Below, in pieces: positions 1 through 5,883 of a stretch of DNA of 8,852 nucleotides. Location: NCBI GenBank assembly GCA_002707335.2, contig PAMN02000010.1:1-8852 (forward strand), given 5' to 3'. The notes below the pieces were generated by a model, which worked only from the letters and a program-made list of their open reading frames with translations, was not told where the DNA came from and did not search any database. The first letter of the stretch is position 1. Each line of letters begins with the position of its first letter. Both the position numbers and the translations under genes were made by a program. Source of the DNA: Methanobacteriota archaeon. GTDB lineage: Archaea > Thermoplasmatota > Poseidoniia > Poseidoniales > Poseidoniaceae.

Positions 1-1098
1 CTGGGCTGGAAGGTTCATGCATGTGACATAAATCCCTTTGCAGTTTCTGCAACAAAAGGCAACCTCGAGCAAAATGGATTTAGTGGGATTGTAAAAGAAG
101 GAGGTGTTGGTCCTGAAAAATTCCCATTTGAGGATAAATTCGACTTAGTTATCTGGAACCTACCATATATCGTAAGTAGTGCAAATGATGAATATCTGGG
201 TCCAATGGAAGATGCTGCATTGCTGGATAATGACTTGCTTGGCTTAGACGTTCGACTTGCCCGATGCATCAAAAGTAATCAATTACTTACATCAGAGGGA
301 ATAGGAATTATGGTTTGCCGTATTCAAAGTGTAAAATCATCTTATTGCATATCTCATCGAATATGGGATAGGATGCAATTTGACGATGGTGAAGAGATTG
401 TTACTGTCTGTTTGTGGGAACCATACTTTTCATCAACTGCGCTTTTCCTTGAAGAAACAGGTTCAACAAATCAAGATATTATCTCGGGAGCTTATGACAA
501 AAGCCACATTTACACAGGTAAGCAAACTGAGGGAAGAGGGCGGTACAAAAGAAAATGGGAATCCATGAAAAAAGCATATGCGGGATCATGGGACATTTCT
601 GAAAATGAAAGCACGCCACCAGGAATAATTCAACTCGCAGCAGCTTTGGCTGTTGTTAATGCTTTAGATAACGATCAACTTTCTGTTAAATGGCCAAATG
701 ACATAATGATAAACCGTAAAAAATTAGCAGGAATACTTGTTGAATCTGTTTCTTCAAACAATAAATCAAAAATTGTATTGGGTATAGGAATAAATATAGT
801 AGAGAGTAGTTCAAAATTTGATTTTACTTATTCTAGTCTATCAGAGATTGGTAACTATGACGTACATGAATTAGACAGGGTTTTGCATCTTAATATTGCA
901 AATCTGTTCCAATTATCTGGAAACCTTCCTCCTATTAGAATCAATGATTTGATTCCCAAAATAGAAAAATTGGTGAAAAAATATGGAAACCCGATTTTTA
1001 ATAATTTGGAATACCCAGATTTCAGAATTTCAGAAGAAGGGAAATTAATTCTTGGTAACCATCTTGTAGACGAAATTGACAGGGTTGATTGGGTTTAA
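1..1098 (+). CDS. HemK/PrmC-like methyltransferase fused to biotin-protein ligase (5' partial)
   Basis: The frame is open from base 1 to the TAA at 1096-1098, giving 365 visible residues; the true start lies outside the window. Residues 1-140 look like the second half of a class I SAM-dependent methyltransferase of the HemK/PrmC/Mtq2 type: an acidic SAM-binding position (D9 in CDINP), then DLVIWNLPY at 48-56, equivalent to the NPPY catalytic motif, and a typical downstream LARCIKSNQLL helix. Residues about 146-365 are a biotin-protein ligase: the GRGRYKRKW biotinyl-AMP loop (178-186), KWPND (230-234), KLAGILVE (241-248) and GIGINI (261-266), followed by a short C-terminal beta domain. The ligase would attach biotin to the carrier protein of an acyl-CoA carboxylase. 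The methyltransferase may modify a release factor, as archaeal/eukaryotic HemK2 does, but its substrate cannot be read here. There is no DNA-binding domain of the BirA repressor type. NLPY instead of NPPY is a variant. The ligase call is firm; the methyltransferase subfamily is tentative. Confidence 0.88.
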   Translation: MGWKVHACDINPFAVSATKGNLEQNGFSGIVKEGGVGPEKFPFEDKFDLVIWNLPYIVSSANDEYLGPMEDAALLDNDLLGLDVRLARCIKSNQLLTSEGIGIMVCRIQSVKSSYCISHRIWDRMQFDDGEEIVTVCLWEPYFSSTALFLEETGSTNQDIISGAYDKSHIYTGKQTEGRGRYKRKWESMKKAYAGSWDISENESTPPGIIQLAAALAVVNALDNDQLSVKWPNDIMINRKKLAGILVESVSSNNKSKIVLGIGINIVESSSKFDFTYSSLSEIGNYDVHELDRVLHLNIANLFQLSGNLPPIRINDLIPKIEKLVKKYGNPIFNNLEYPDFRISEEGKLILGNHLVDEIDRVDWV

Positions 1099-1562
1099 TC
1101 TTCAAGGACTGCTTCTATGGCTTCATCTGCTTTGTTAGCATCTTTCTTCCACAATCCAAAAGCCAAAATTGCAATTCCTATTGGGTACATGATATAATCA
1201 TAGATAATCCCTCTTGAAACCTCATAATGAATTTCAGATTCTTCTAGAGGCACTATACTGAATGTGTGAACTCCGTCTTCTTCTGCAGTATATTCCCATT
1301 TGTCATCTACATTTTTATCGCTATACTCCACATATCCAGAAGGTTGTATTACTTCAGGACGTACAACTCCTTCGTTTACAGTGATGTAGAAAATATCCCC
1401 TTCCGACAGGTCATATTTTACTTGGAAATAATCTTCATCTTCAGGAATAATTGTCGGAATAGACCATGCTTGGATGATCAACATAATCAAAAGGATCGAT
1501 GAGCCTATGAGAATCATTACATTCTCGCTCTTAACTGGCGGTGCATCTCCTCCGGCGCCCAT
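1095..1562 (-). CDS. Two-helix membrane protein with extracytoplasmic beta-rich domain, unknown function
   Basis: This 155-residue protein belongs to no family I recognise. A short glycine/proline-containing N-terminus is followed by a membrane helix at about 14-34, a soluble segment at about 41-118, a second helix at about 122-138 and a charged tail ending in AIEAVLED. The soluble part alternates hydrophobic and polar residues and contains LSEGDIFYITV and AEEDGVHTFSIV. This resembles small beta-sandwich domains of the GOLD or pre-peptidase C-terminal type, and it would lie outside the cell if both termini are cytoplasmic; that assignment is inference. The start at 1562 has a GGTGGG Shine-Dalgarno-like stretch just upstream. 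The gene follows the Pop5-like gene on the same strand after a 25-base gap and may share its transcript. Its stop codon overlaps the stop of the convergent ligase gene in TTAA at 1095-1098. Confidence 0.7.
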   Translation of the reverse strand: MGAGGDAPPVKSENVMILIGSSILLIMLIIQAWSIPTIIPEDEDYFQVKYDLSEGDIFYITVNEGVVRPEVIQPSGYVEYSDKNVDDKWEYTAEEDGVHTFSIVPLEESEIHYEVSRGIIYDYIMYPIGIAILAFGLWKKDANKADEAIEAVLED

Positions 1563-1587
1563 GTCTAGCCCACCATACGTTTATTCT

Positions 1588-1872
1588 TCAACGCTTTCTT
1601 GGCTTTCTGGTAAAATTCATTCTTTCTCTAACCAGCCTAATCTTACCACTCGAAGTCACAGAAATCACGCGCCCTGATGAAAATATTGATTTTACTGAGT
1701 TGTAATCTTCGAGTTTAACCTCAAAAATGCACATATTATTTTCAAAATCAAATAGTTTGACTGGAATGTTACTTACGAACTTGATTAGATCCCTGCGCGA
1801 GTCAAAACCTTCGCAAGTACAGCCAATCCATCTCCTCTTGCCTCGAAGTGCTTTTGTTAGTTTCTTCGGCAT
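1588..1872 (-). CDS. Probable RNase P protein component 2 (Pop5-like), short form
   Basis: The 94-residue product is small and very basic. It begins KALRGKRRWIGC, resembling the conserved N-terminal strand of archaeal Pop5 (L-R-x-K-x-R-Y-I), and ends with VTSSGKIRLVRERMNF, resembling the Pop5 C-terminal element (V-S-G-T-I-K-x-x-R-x-K-F). The middle, KLFDFENNMCIFEVKLEDYNSVKSIF, fits the strand-turn-strand-helix of that fold. Pop5 is a protein subunit of archaeal RNase P, which trims the 5' end of precursor tRNAs. At 94 residues it is shorter than the roughly 120 usual in Pyrococcus, with the loss in the region between the first strand and the helix. I chose the ATG at 1872 because the conserved part begins there and a TATA-like TTAAGATAAAT lies at a suitable distance for a short or leaderless transcript. 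An in-frame ATG at 1914 would add 14 residues. Similarity was judged by eye, so the family call is moderate. Confidence 0.58.
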   Translation of the reverse strand: MPKKLTKALRGKRRWIGCTCEGFDSRRDLIKFVSNIPVKLFDFENNMCIFEVKLEDYNSVKSIFSSGRVISVTSSGKIRLVRERMNFTRKPRKR

Positions 1873-1940
1873 AAAATACCCTGTGAGGGCATTTATCTTA
1901 ACATAATGGCTCATCAGCCCTAATACAGCGGAGTGGTATA
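1873..1940. promoter_or_regulatory. Divergent intergenic region between Pop5-like and ten-helix membrane protein genes
   Basis: These 68 bases separate two divergent starts. An A/T-rich stretch at 1891-1902 reads TTTATCTTA on the plus strand and TTAAGATAAAT on the minus strand. It could serve as an archaeal TATA element in either direction, about 20-30 bases from the leftward start and about 40 from the rightward start. On the plus strand GAGTGGT at 1931-1937 precedes the TTG start and may act as a weak ribosome binding site. These are weak, composition-based signals. If the leftward gene starts at 1914, most of this region is coding. Confidence 0.3.
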
Positions 1941-3224
1941 TTGACAGAAGAAATCATCCAAGAATCGAATCAGGTTGGTTTCTTGGACTTGATAAAAAAT
2001 ATGTTATCTGCAAGGACTTTACCTCATATCGTAATGATTGGCATACTGTCATTTGTTTTACTGCTATTGGTAGACACTCAAGAAAATTTTGTATCCTTTG
2101 GATTTATTGCCTTGTCAATATCATATGCGATAATCGCCGCTATTTCTAACAATAATACAATGCAGAAATTAATTACCTTACCTGAAGATAATACTGGTTC
2201 TAAGTTATTTATTCGTCTTATGATGAGTTTCAGAATTACAATTGTTCCAATACTACTTGCTAGTGTTATTGTTGGTCTATTATGGTATGGACTTGGAGGA
2301 AATGATAACGAATGGGTTTCACCAATGTTAGCATCATTGTTTATTGTTTGGTCTATTGCACAAGCCGCATCATTTAGAACTGGAATGGTAGAATGGTTGT
2401 CCAATGGACTTGGAGATGCAAAACTCCATACCTACAAAGAAAAAATTTCTACTGCCTCCCAGTTTATTGTGGTTCAATCATTCGCTTTTGCAATAATTTG
2501 GATTGGGCAAGCGGTTAGTGATGCTGAATCACTATCTGCGCAGGATGCGTTAATGGGGGGTATTGCTTTCTTACTGATATCTACATTATTACAAGTTTTT
2601 ACCCTTTGGATCTCAAAAACAGAAAGAGAAAATCTGGGAGTGGAAAAGGGAATGGCTGCATTTTCTTTCAAGTGGATGATTATAGCTCAACTATTCATTA
2701 CTTGGCACGCCTTTAGCGTATATCGCAGAACATGGATGAATCCATCTGAAATTTCAACTCTTATTGAAGAAGGGATCTTAATGGCGACAACAGTTGTATT
2801 TGCGGTGTGGTCTTTAACCACATATACGGTAAGAGATGGTAAAAGATTGATCTCTGAGAATGCGTCACTACCTCTTGGTATTTCATTCGGTTACGCTTAT
2901 GCAGGTTCAGTTGCGATGTTGACTGGGACCTTCGATAGTCTGCGAGAGGTCATGATTTTTGGCCACATTCTTACAATATGTGCGATGATTTTACTAATTC
3001 GACCAACACTTAGAGCAAGTAGAATAAGCAAGGATATTCTGCACAAGGCAAAGAACATAGACATAACCACTGAACCTAACGAAGATGATTCAGAAAATGA
3101 AGAATCAACTGAAGAAGTGAATAAAGACTGGCAAGAAAATGAAAAGGTAGATTGGGAAAACAAAACAGGTATCGAAAGCGAAACTGAATGGGATTCAGAA
3201 GAAGATATCGAAGTAGTAGATTAA
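1941..3224 (+). CDS. Ten-helix integral membrane protein with acidic C-terminal tail, unknown function
   Basis: This 427-residue protein belongs to no family I recognise. About ten hydrophobic helices can be placed near residues 28-44, 50-68, 99-119, 126-144, 173-192, 203-223, 241-260, 279-297, 311-329 and 337-354. The short N-terminal segment is polar and mildly acidic. The last ~55 residues are a hydrophilic tail dominated by Glu, Asp, Asn and Trp-containing repeats such as EKVDWENKTG and ETEWDSEED, probably disordered and cytoplasmic if the helix count is even. No catalytic motif, heme-binding His pair or transporter signature is evident. The start is TTG, because no ATG, GTG or other start codon lies between the upstream in-frame stop at 1899 and position 1941; the next ATG, at 2001, would drop 20 residues. 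The gene stands alone: divergent from the Pop5-like gene and convergent with the FtsZ-like gene, sharing TTAA at 3221-3224 with it. Confidence 0.75.
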   Translation: MTEEIIQESNQVGFLDLIKNMLSARTLPHIVMIGILSFVLLLLVDTQENFVSFGFIALSISYAIIAAISNNNTMQKLITLPEDNTGSKLFIRLMMSFRITIVPILLASVIVGLLWYGLGGNDNEWVSPMLASLFIVWSIAQAASFRTGMVEWLSNGLGDAKLHTYKEKISTASQFIVVQSFAFAIIWIGQAVSDAESLSAQDALMGGIAFLLISTLLQVFTLWISKTERENLGVEKGMAAFSFKWMIIAQLFITWHAFSVYRRTWMNPSEISTLIEEGILMATTVVFAVWSLTTYTVRDGKRLISENASLPLGISFGYAYAGSVAMLTGTFDSLREVMIFGHILTICAMILLIRPTLRASRISKDILHKAKNIDITTEPNEDDSENEESTEEVNKDWQENEKVDWENKTGIESETEWDSEEDIEVVD

Positions 3225-4150
3225 TCTATAGAAATTCCACCAAGTTCGTCCAAACCAGAAACTACAGCAACTACTCTAATTCGACCTACCAAATCATCGC
3301 TTACTCTAGCGCCAAGAATTACCTGGGCATCATCATGGAATTTAGATGTAAATGCGTCTGCAATAGCACCTACTTGACCTACTGTCATACCGTTACCGCC
3401 TTCGATTTGCAATAAGCATGCTTTCGCACCATCAAACGATAGGTTTGCGAGTGGAGCCCCCATTGCGTCGTCTAGCAAAGAAAATGCATCATTGGGATCT
3501 CCTTGACCAACAAGAAGAGTAGAACCTCCAGGGTGGCCAACAATAGTCTTCAAGTCCATCATATCTAAATTAATTAGGCCTAATCGGAGTAATGTTCTAA
3601 CTAAACCTTCGACGAATTCTTCAACCCATGAAGCGCCCAATCTCCAGTCAATTCCTCGCTCTCTTGCCTGCCATGCAAGCCTGTCCAGTTCTAGTCGCAC
3701 ACAAACATCAGAGTTTGATTCTAATTTTGGCAGACCCTCTTTGGATACCTTGACCCTTGTTTCTTGGGCTTCAAATGGAATTGCTGCTATTGTAATTACG
3801 ATCGCTCCCGCCAGTCTTGCTTGCCTTGCAAATTCAGGTCCGGCTCCGGTTCCAGTTCCTCCGCCCAAGCCAGCGAGGATAATGACTAATTCAACATCAC
3901 TCAACAATTTTCGCACGATTCCGGAGGCATTTCTCATCCTCTGCTCACCCAATGGAGGTAAAGCAGCACAACCTGAGTCTTCGGATTGTTTCCCTAGCCT
4001 AATTAGATGTGCTTGATCGTAATCAAACGAGGCTTCGTCAGCATCGATTAGTACTAAATCGACATTGTTCCCACAAACAATGTGAGCCCTTTTTGCCCAA
4101 GAGCACCCCAATCCGCCTACACCGGCGATTAGGATTTGTGCGCCATCCAT
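3221..4150 (-). CDS. FtsZ/tubulin-superfamily GTPase, compact non-canonical form
   Basis: The 309-residue product has the layout of the FtsZ core: a glycine-rich first loop (GVGGLG, 10-15), the tubulin signature GGGTGTGAG (96-104), then a segment around AAIPFEAQETR and LELDRL that aligns with FtsZ strands after the GTP site, and the T7 synergy loop NLDMMD (194-199) with the two acidic residues that act on GTP in the neighbouring subunit. It ends shortly after RIRVVAVVSGLDE, where the FtsZ fold normally ends, so the linker and C-terminal peptide used to bind partners are missing. FtsZ polymerises with GTP at the division site or acts as a related cytoskeletal filament. Odd points are loss of the usual Asn after the first glycine loop (GCS instead of GxN) and GCAALPP in place of the usual GAGGDP-type T3 loop. 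It is probably a paralogue rather than the main division FtsZ. AGGGAT precedes the ATG, and the TPR gene lies 25 bases upstream on the same strand. Confidence 0.82.
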   Translation of the reverse strand: MDGAQILIAGVGGLGCSWAKRAHIVCGNNVDLVLIDADEASFDYDQAHLIRLGKQSEDSGCAALPPLGEQRMRNASGIVRKLLSDVELVIILAGLGGGTGTGAGPEFARQARLAGAIVITIAAIPFEAQETRVKVSKEGLPKLESNSDVCVRLELDRLAWQARERGIDWRLGASWVEEFVEGLVRTLLRLGLINLDMMDLKTIVGHPGGSTLLVGQGDPNDAFSLLDDAMGAPLANLSFDGAKACLLQIEGGNGMTVGQVGAIADAFTSKFHDDAQVILGARVSDDLVGRIRVVAVVSGLDELGGISID

Positions 4151-4175
4151 GATTATCCCTATTCATCTAGGTCTA

Positions 4176-4481
4176 TCAATCTCTTCCCACATATCTCAGG
4201 TATCTTCTTCTAGCATCCCTAGCCCATGAGTTGTCTGGTTCAAGTTGCAAGACCTTATCATAAATTTCAACAGCTTTTTCAAAATCTGAAAAATGTCTAC
4301 CATACAGATGTGCTAGGTTATTCAAAGCAGGAATACATTCTCCGTCTTCCTTTAGCATATCCAACAAAATTTCTTCCGCTTTCCCTAAATTATTCCTCAG
4401 CATTTCTTCCTCGGCGTTGTCTAAGGATTCTAATTGCTCGGATGTCAAATCGTAAGTGTTGTCAAAAGCGTAATCTGACAT
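4176..4481 (-). CDS. Small TPR-repeat protein upstream of the FtsZ-like gene
   Basis: The 101-residue product carries an acidic N-terminus followed by helical tetratricopeptide repeats. One full repeat spans about 49-82 (ALNNLAHLYG ... AVEIYDKVLQLEPDN), with the expected Leu, Gly/Tyr, Ala and Pro positions. A more degenerate repeat precedes it at about 15-48 (AEEEMLRNNLGKAEEILLDML), and the start of a capping helix follows (WARDARRRYLRYV). TPR units bind other proteins, so this is likely an adaptor; there is no signal peptide or membrane helix, so it should be cytoplasmic. The gene is 25 bases upstream of the FtsZ-like GTPase on the same strand, which suggests a two-gene operon and possibly a partner role for a tubulin homologue that lacks its own C-terminal binding tail. 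GAGGT (reverse complement of 4484-4488) just before the ATG supports the chosen start. Confidence 0.8.
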   Translation of the reverse strand: MSDYAFDNTYDLTSEQLESLDNAEEEMLRNNLGKAEEILLDMLKEDGECIPALNNLAHLYGRHFSDFEKAVEIYDKVLQLEPDNSWARDARRRYLRYVGRD

Positions 4482-4634
4482 AAACCTCGCTATATCTTAT
4501 TCATCATATGGTTTGTTATTTCGCGAGTGTATTATTATTGCTCGAAAATGTAACACTGCTACCCTAATTTATGAAAAATAACAAGGAACGATTATAGGCG
4601 AAATGAGAGTCGGACAAACATAGAGGGATTAGCC
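4482..4634. promoter_or_regulatory. Divergent promoter region for the TPR/FtsZ-like pair and the bc-complex operon
   Basis: This is the longest non-coding stretch in the window, 153 bases, and more A/T-rich than the flanking genes. For the rightward operon, TTTATGAAAAA at 4568-4578 is a candidate TATA element, which would give a transcript start near 4597 and a leader of roughly 38 bases containing GAGGG (4623-4627) before the ATG at 4635. For the leftward pair, AATAATAATA (reverse strand of 4530-4539) is a candidate TATA element, with GAGGT close to the start. No clear operator repeat was found; the short TTTCG/CGAAA pair at 4519-4547 is too weak to claim. Confidence 0.4.
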
Positions 4635-5426
4635 ATGCCTACGCAGAAGGTTTTCATCCGAAGTTTGGCATCTCTAATTCTTATTTCGTTAATGCTATTC
4701 CCAACCGTCACAAACGCATACCCAGGAGGCATTGGAGGAGAAGAGGTTTGGGCTGAAGGAGATATCAATGATGTTGCTAAAGAGGGGTGCTTGTGTCATG
4801 CTGCAGAACCATCCAATTCAGTTATGATAATTCTTGATGATGTCCCGTATTCTTGGGCACCTGGAGAATCCTATAACATGAGAATGGAAATTGTGGGTGG
4901 ACCAGAATCCTCCAGCGGAGGTTTCTCTGCTAGAGTTAGTGCGGGAGAACTATCAGGAGATGGCCAAGATTGGGAAGGTGACACCATGGCTAGAACTCAT
5001 TCGAACCCCAATACCAGAATCTACTCATTGACATGGACTGCCCCTGAAACAGGTTCTGGTACTGTCAACTTCTGGTTTACAGGAAACGCTGTAAACGGTA
5101 ATGGCGCTCCTGACGGAGATTTATGGAATCAGTTGCAATTTAGTCTCTCAGAAAACGGTTCTAGCGAAGACAAGCGAGGTACAAAGACATTAATCGCTGG
5201 AAGTGGAACCCCTGAAGCACCAGAAAAATCATCCGGAGCCATAGATATTTCAACACTGGGGGCTGGATTCAGAGCACACTGGCTTGGGCTGTTAGGATTC
5301 GGTGCTGTAATTGCCGTGATAATCTTCTGCGGCTTAGTCCTTCGATATGGCTTCTCAACATCTTACAAAGGACGTAGCAACTTATTGAGGCTCAGATACA
5401 AAGTAAACAGAAGAGGTGATCAGTGA
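4635..5426 (+). CDS. Secreted, membrane-anchored Reeler / choice-of-anchor V-like protein with a CxCH motif
   Basis: The 263-residue product has a signal peptide (positive start, hydrophobic 8-23, likely cleavage after TNA near residue 28). It continues with an extracellular domain to about 200, a Ser/Pro/Glu linker, a membrane helix at about 217-237 and a basic cytoplasmic tail. The domain starts with EGCLCH (C52, C54, H55) and continues with a beta-rich stretch containing YSWAPGESYNM, GGFSARV, RTHSNP, LTWTAPETGSGTVNFWFTGNAVNGNG and a GD pair. This is the pattern of the Reeler-like / choice-of-anchor V family, whose bacterial members often carry a CxxCH heme c motif at the same place. Here only one residue separates the cysteines, so heme attachment is doubtful and another metal or a disulfide is possible. 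As first gene of the bc operon, overlapping the next gene by one base, it may be the extracytoplasmic electron carrier or an accessory subunit. GAGGG precedes the start. Confidence 0.75.
   Translation: MPTQKVFIRSLASLILISLMLFPTVTNAYPGGIGGEEVWAEGDINDVAKEGCLCHAAEPSNSVMIILDDVPYSWAPGESYNMRMEIVGGPESSSGGFSARVSAGELSGDGQDWEGDTMARTHSNPNTRIYSLTWTAPETGSGTVNFWFTGNAVNGNGAPDGDLWNQLQFSLSENGSSEDKRGTKTLIAGSGTPEAPEKSSGAIDISTLGAGFRAHWLGLLGFGAVIAVIIFCGLVLRYGFSTSYKGRSNLLRLRYKVNRRGDQ
5412..5420 (+). promoter_or_regulatory. Ribosome binding site fixing the start at 5426
   Basis: AGAGGTGAT matches the anti-Shine-Dalgarno end of 16S rRNA and lies inside the end of the preceding gene. The distance favours the ATG at 5426 over the GTG immediately before it at 5423. 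The ATG overlaps the previous TGA as TGATG, so the two genes are probably translationally coupled. Confidence 0.7.
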
Positions 5427-5878
5427 TGGCAAAAGACACAATCACGCAACTACTTGAAAAGGTAGCTTCTGGCAAAGTCAGCGTAAAAGACGCAAGAGCA
5501 GCCCTCGAAGATGCGTCATTAACTGAAGAACAAATGGATGCTGCAATCAATCATGGTGTTTTCAACCCAGCAGAACCAGGAACCATAATTTCTGCAAGCC
5601 TAGCGCCTTCTGGTAATTCGGCTTTGACAATGTTCTTCTTTGGCTGGGGCATATTCTGGACACTGTTCTGGTTTAGCACGATGCTTTATGGACTCCTCAA
5701 CGGAAGTGCGTGGGATCAACAACAACTTTCTTACCATCTGGCTATGGGAATAACGACCCTTTTGATGATGGGTATAGTTTACATGAAATGGGTACTTCCT
5801 GACAAAATTATTGTCAAGCACTCCCAGAACAAGTACATACCTGAACATCAAAAGGACTGGAGAGAATATAACTGGTGA
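5426..5878 (+). CDS. Small two-helix membrane protein of the bc-complex operon
   Basis: The 150-residue product belongs to no family I recognise. Residues 1-45 are a soluble helical segment (ITQLLEKVASGKVSVKDARAAL then LTEEQMDAAI), followed by a loop to about 65, membrane helices at about 66-90 and 103-123, and a polar basic C-terminus rich in His, Lys and Trp. The predicted hairpin has both ends in the cytoplasm. It has no heme- or metal-binding motif beyond scattered His residues such as H104 at the start of helix 2. Its place between the CxCH protein and the Rieske gene, with overlaps at both ends, makes an additional structural subunit or assembly factor of the complex the best guess, comparable in size to the small subunits of b6f and bc1 but not alignable to them by eye. 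I chose the ATG at 5426 over the GTG at 5423 because of ribosome binding site spacing. Confidence 0.78.
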   Translation: MAKDTITQLLEKVASGKVSVKDARAALEDASLTEEQMDAAINHGVFNPAEPGTIISASLAPSGNSALTMFFFGWGIFWTLFWFSTMLYGLLNGSAWDQQQLSYHLAMGITTLLMMGIVYMKWVLPDKIIVKHSQNKYIPEHQKDWREYNW

Positions 5879-5879
5879 T
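5874..5879 (+). promoter_or_regulatory. Ribosome binding site overlapping the upstream stop, before the Rieske gene
   Basis: GGTGAT spans the TGA stop of the preceding gene and lies five bases before the ATG at 5884, close to the spacing seen for the other genes of the operon. It supports starting the Rieske protein at MDGMRLRP rather than at the overlapping GTG at 5875. Confidence 0.55.
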
Positions 5880-5883
5880 ATCG

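Noticed and set aside
205..1098. Starting the biotin ligase gene at the ATG at 205
   Set aside because: The same frame is open to base 1 and carries methyltransferase motifs (CDINP, DLVIWNLPY) upstream of 205, so this Met is internal.
3741..4016. Plus-strand open frame opposite the FtsZ-like gene
   Set aside because: It is the antisense of a strongly supported GTPase, has no ribosome binding site and its product has no plausible features.
4108..4150. ThiF/E1-like nucleotide-binding start (ILIAGVGGLGC) in the 3221-4150 gene
   Set aside because: The GxGGLG start resembles ThiF, but GGGTGTGAG and the NLDxxD loop place the whole protein in the FtsZ/tubulin superfamily.
4519..4547. Possible operator-like inverted repeat (TTTCG ... 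CGAAA) in the divergent spacer
   Set aside because: Only five clean base pairs with a long loop in A/T-rich DNA; expected by chance.
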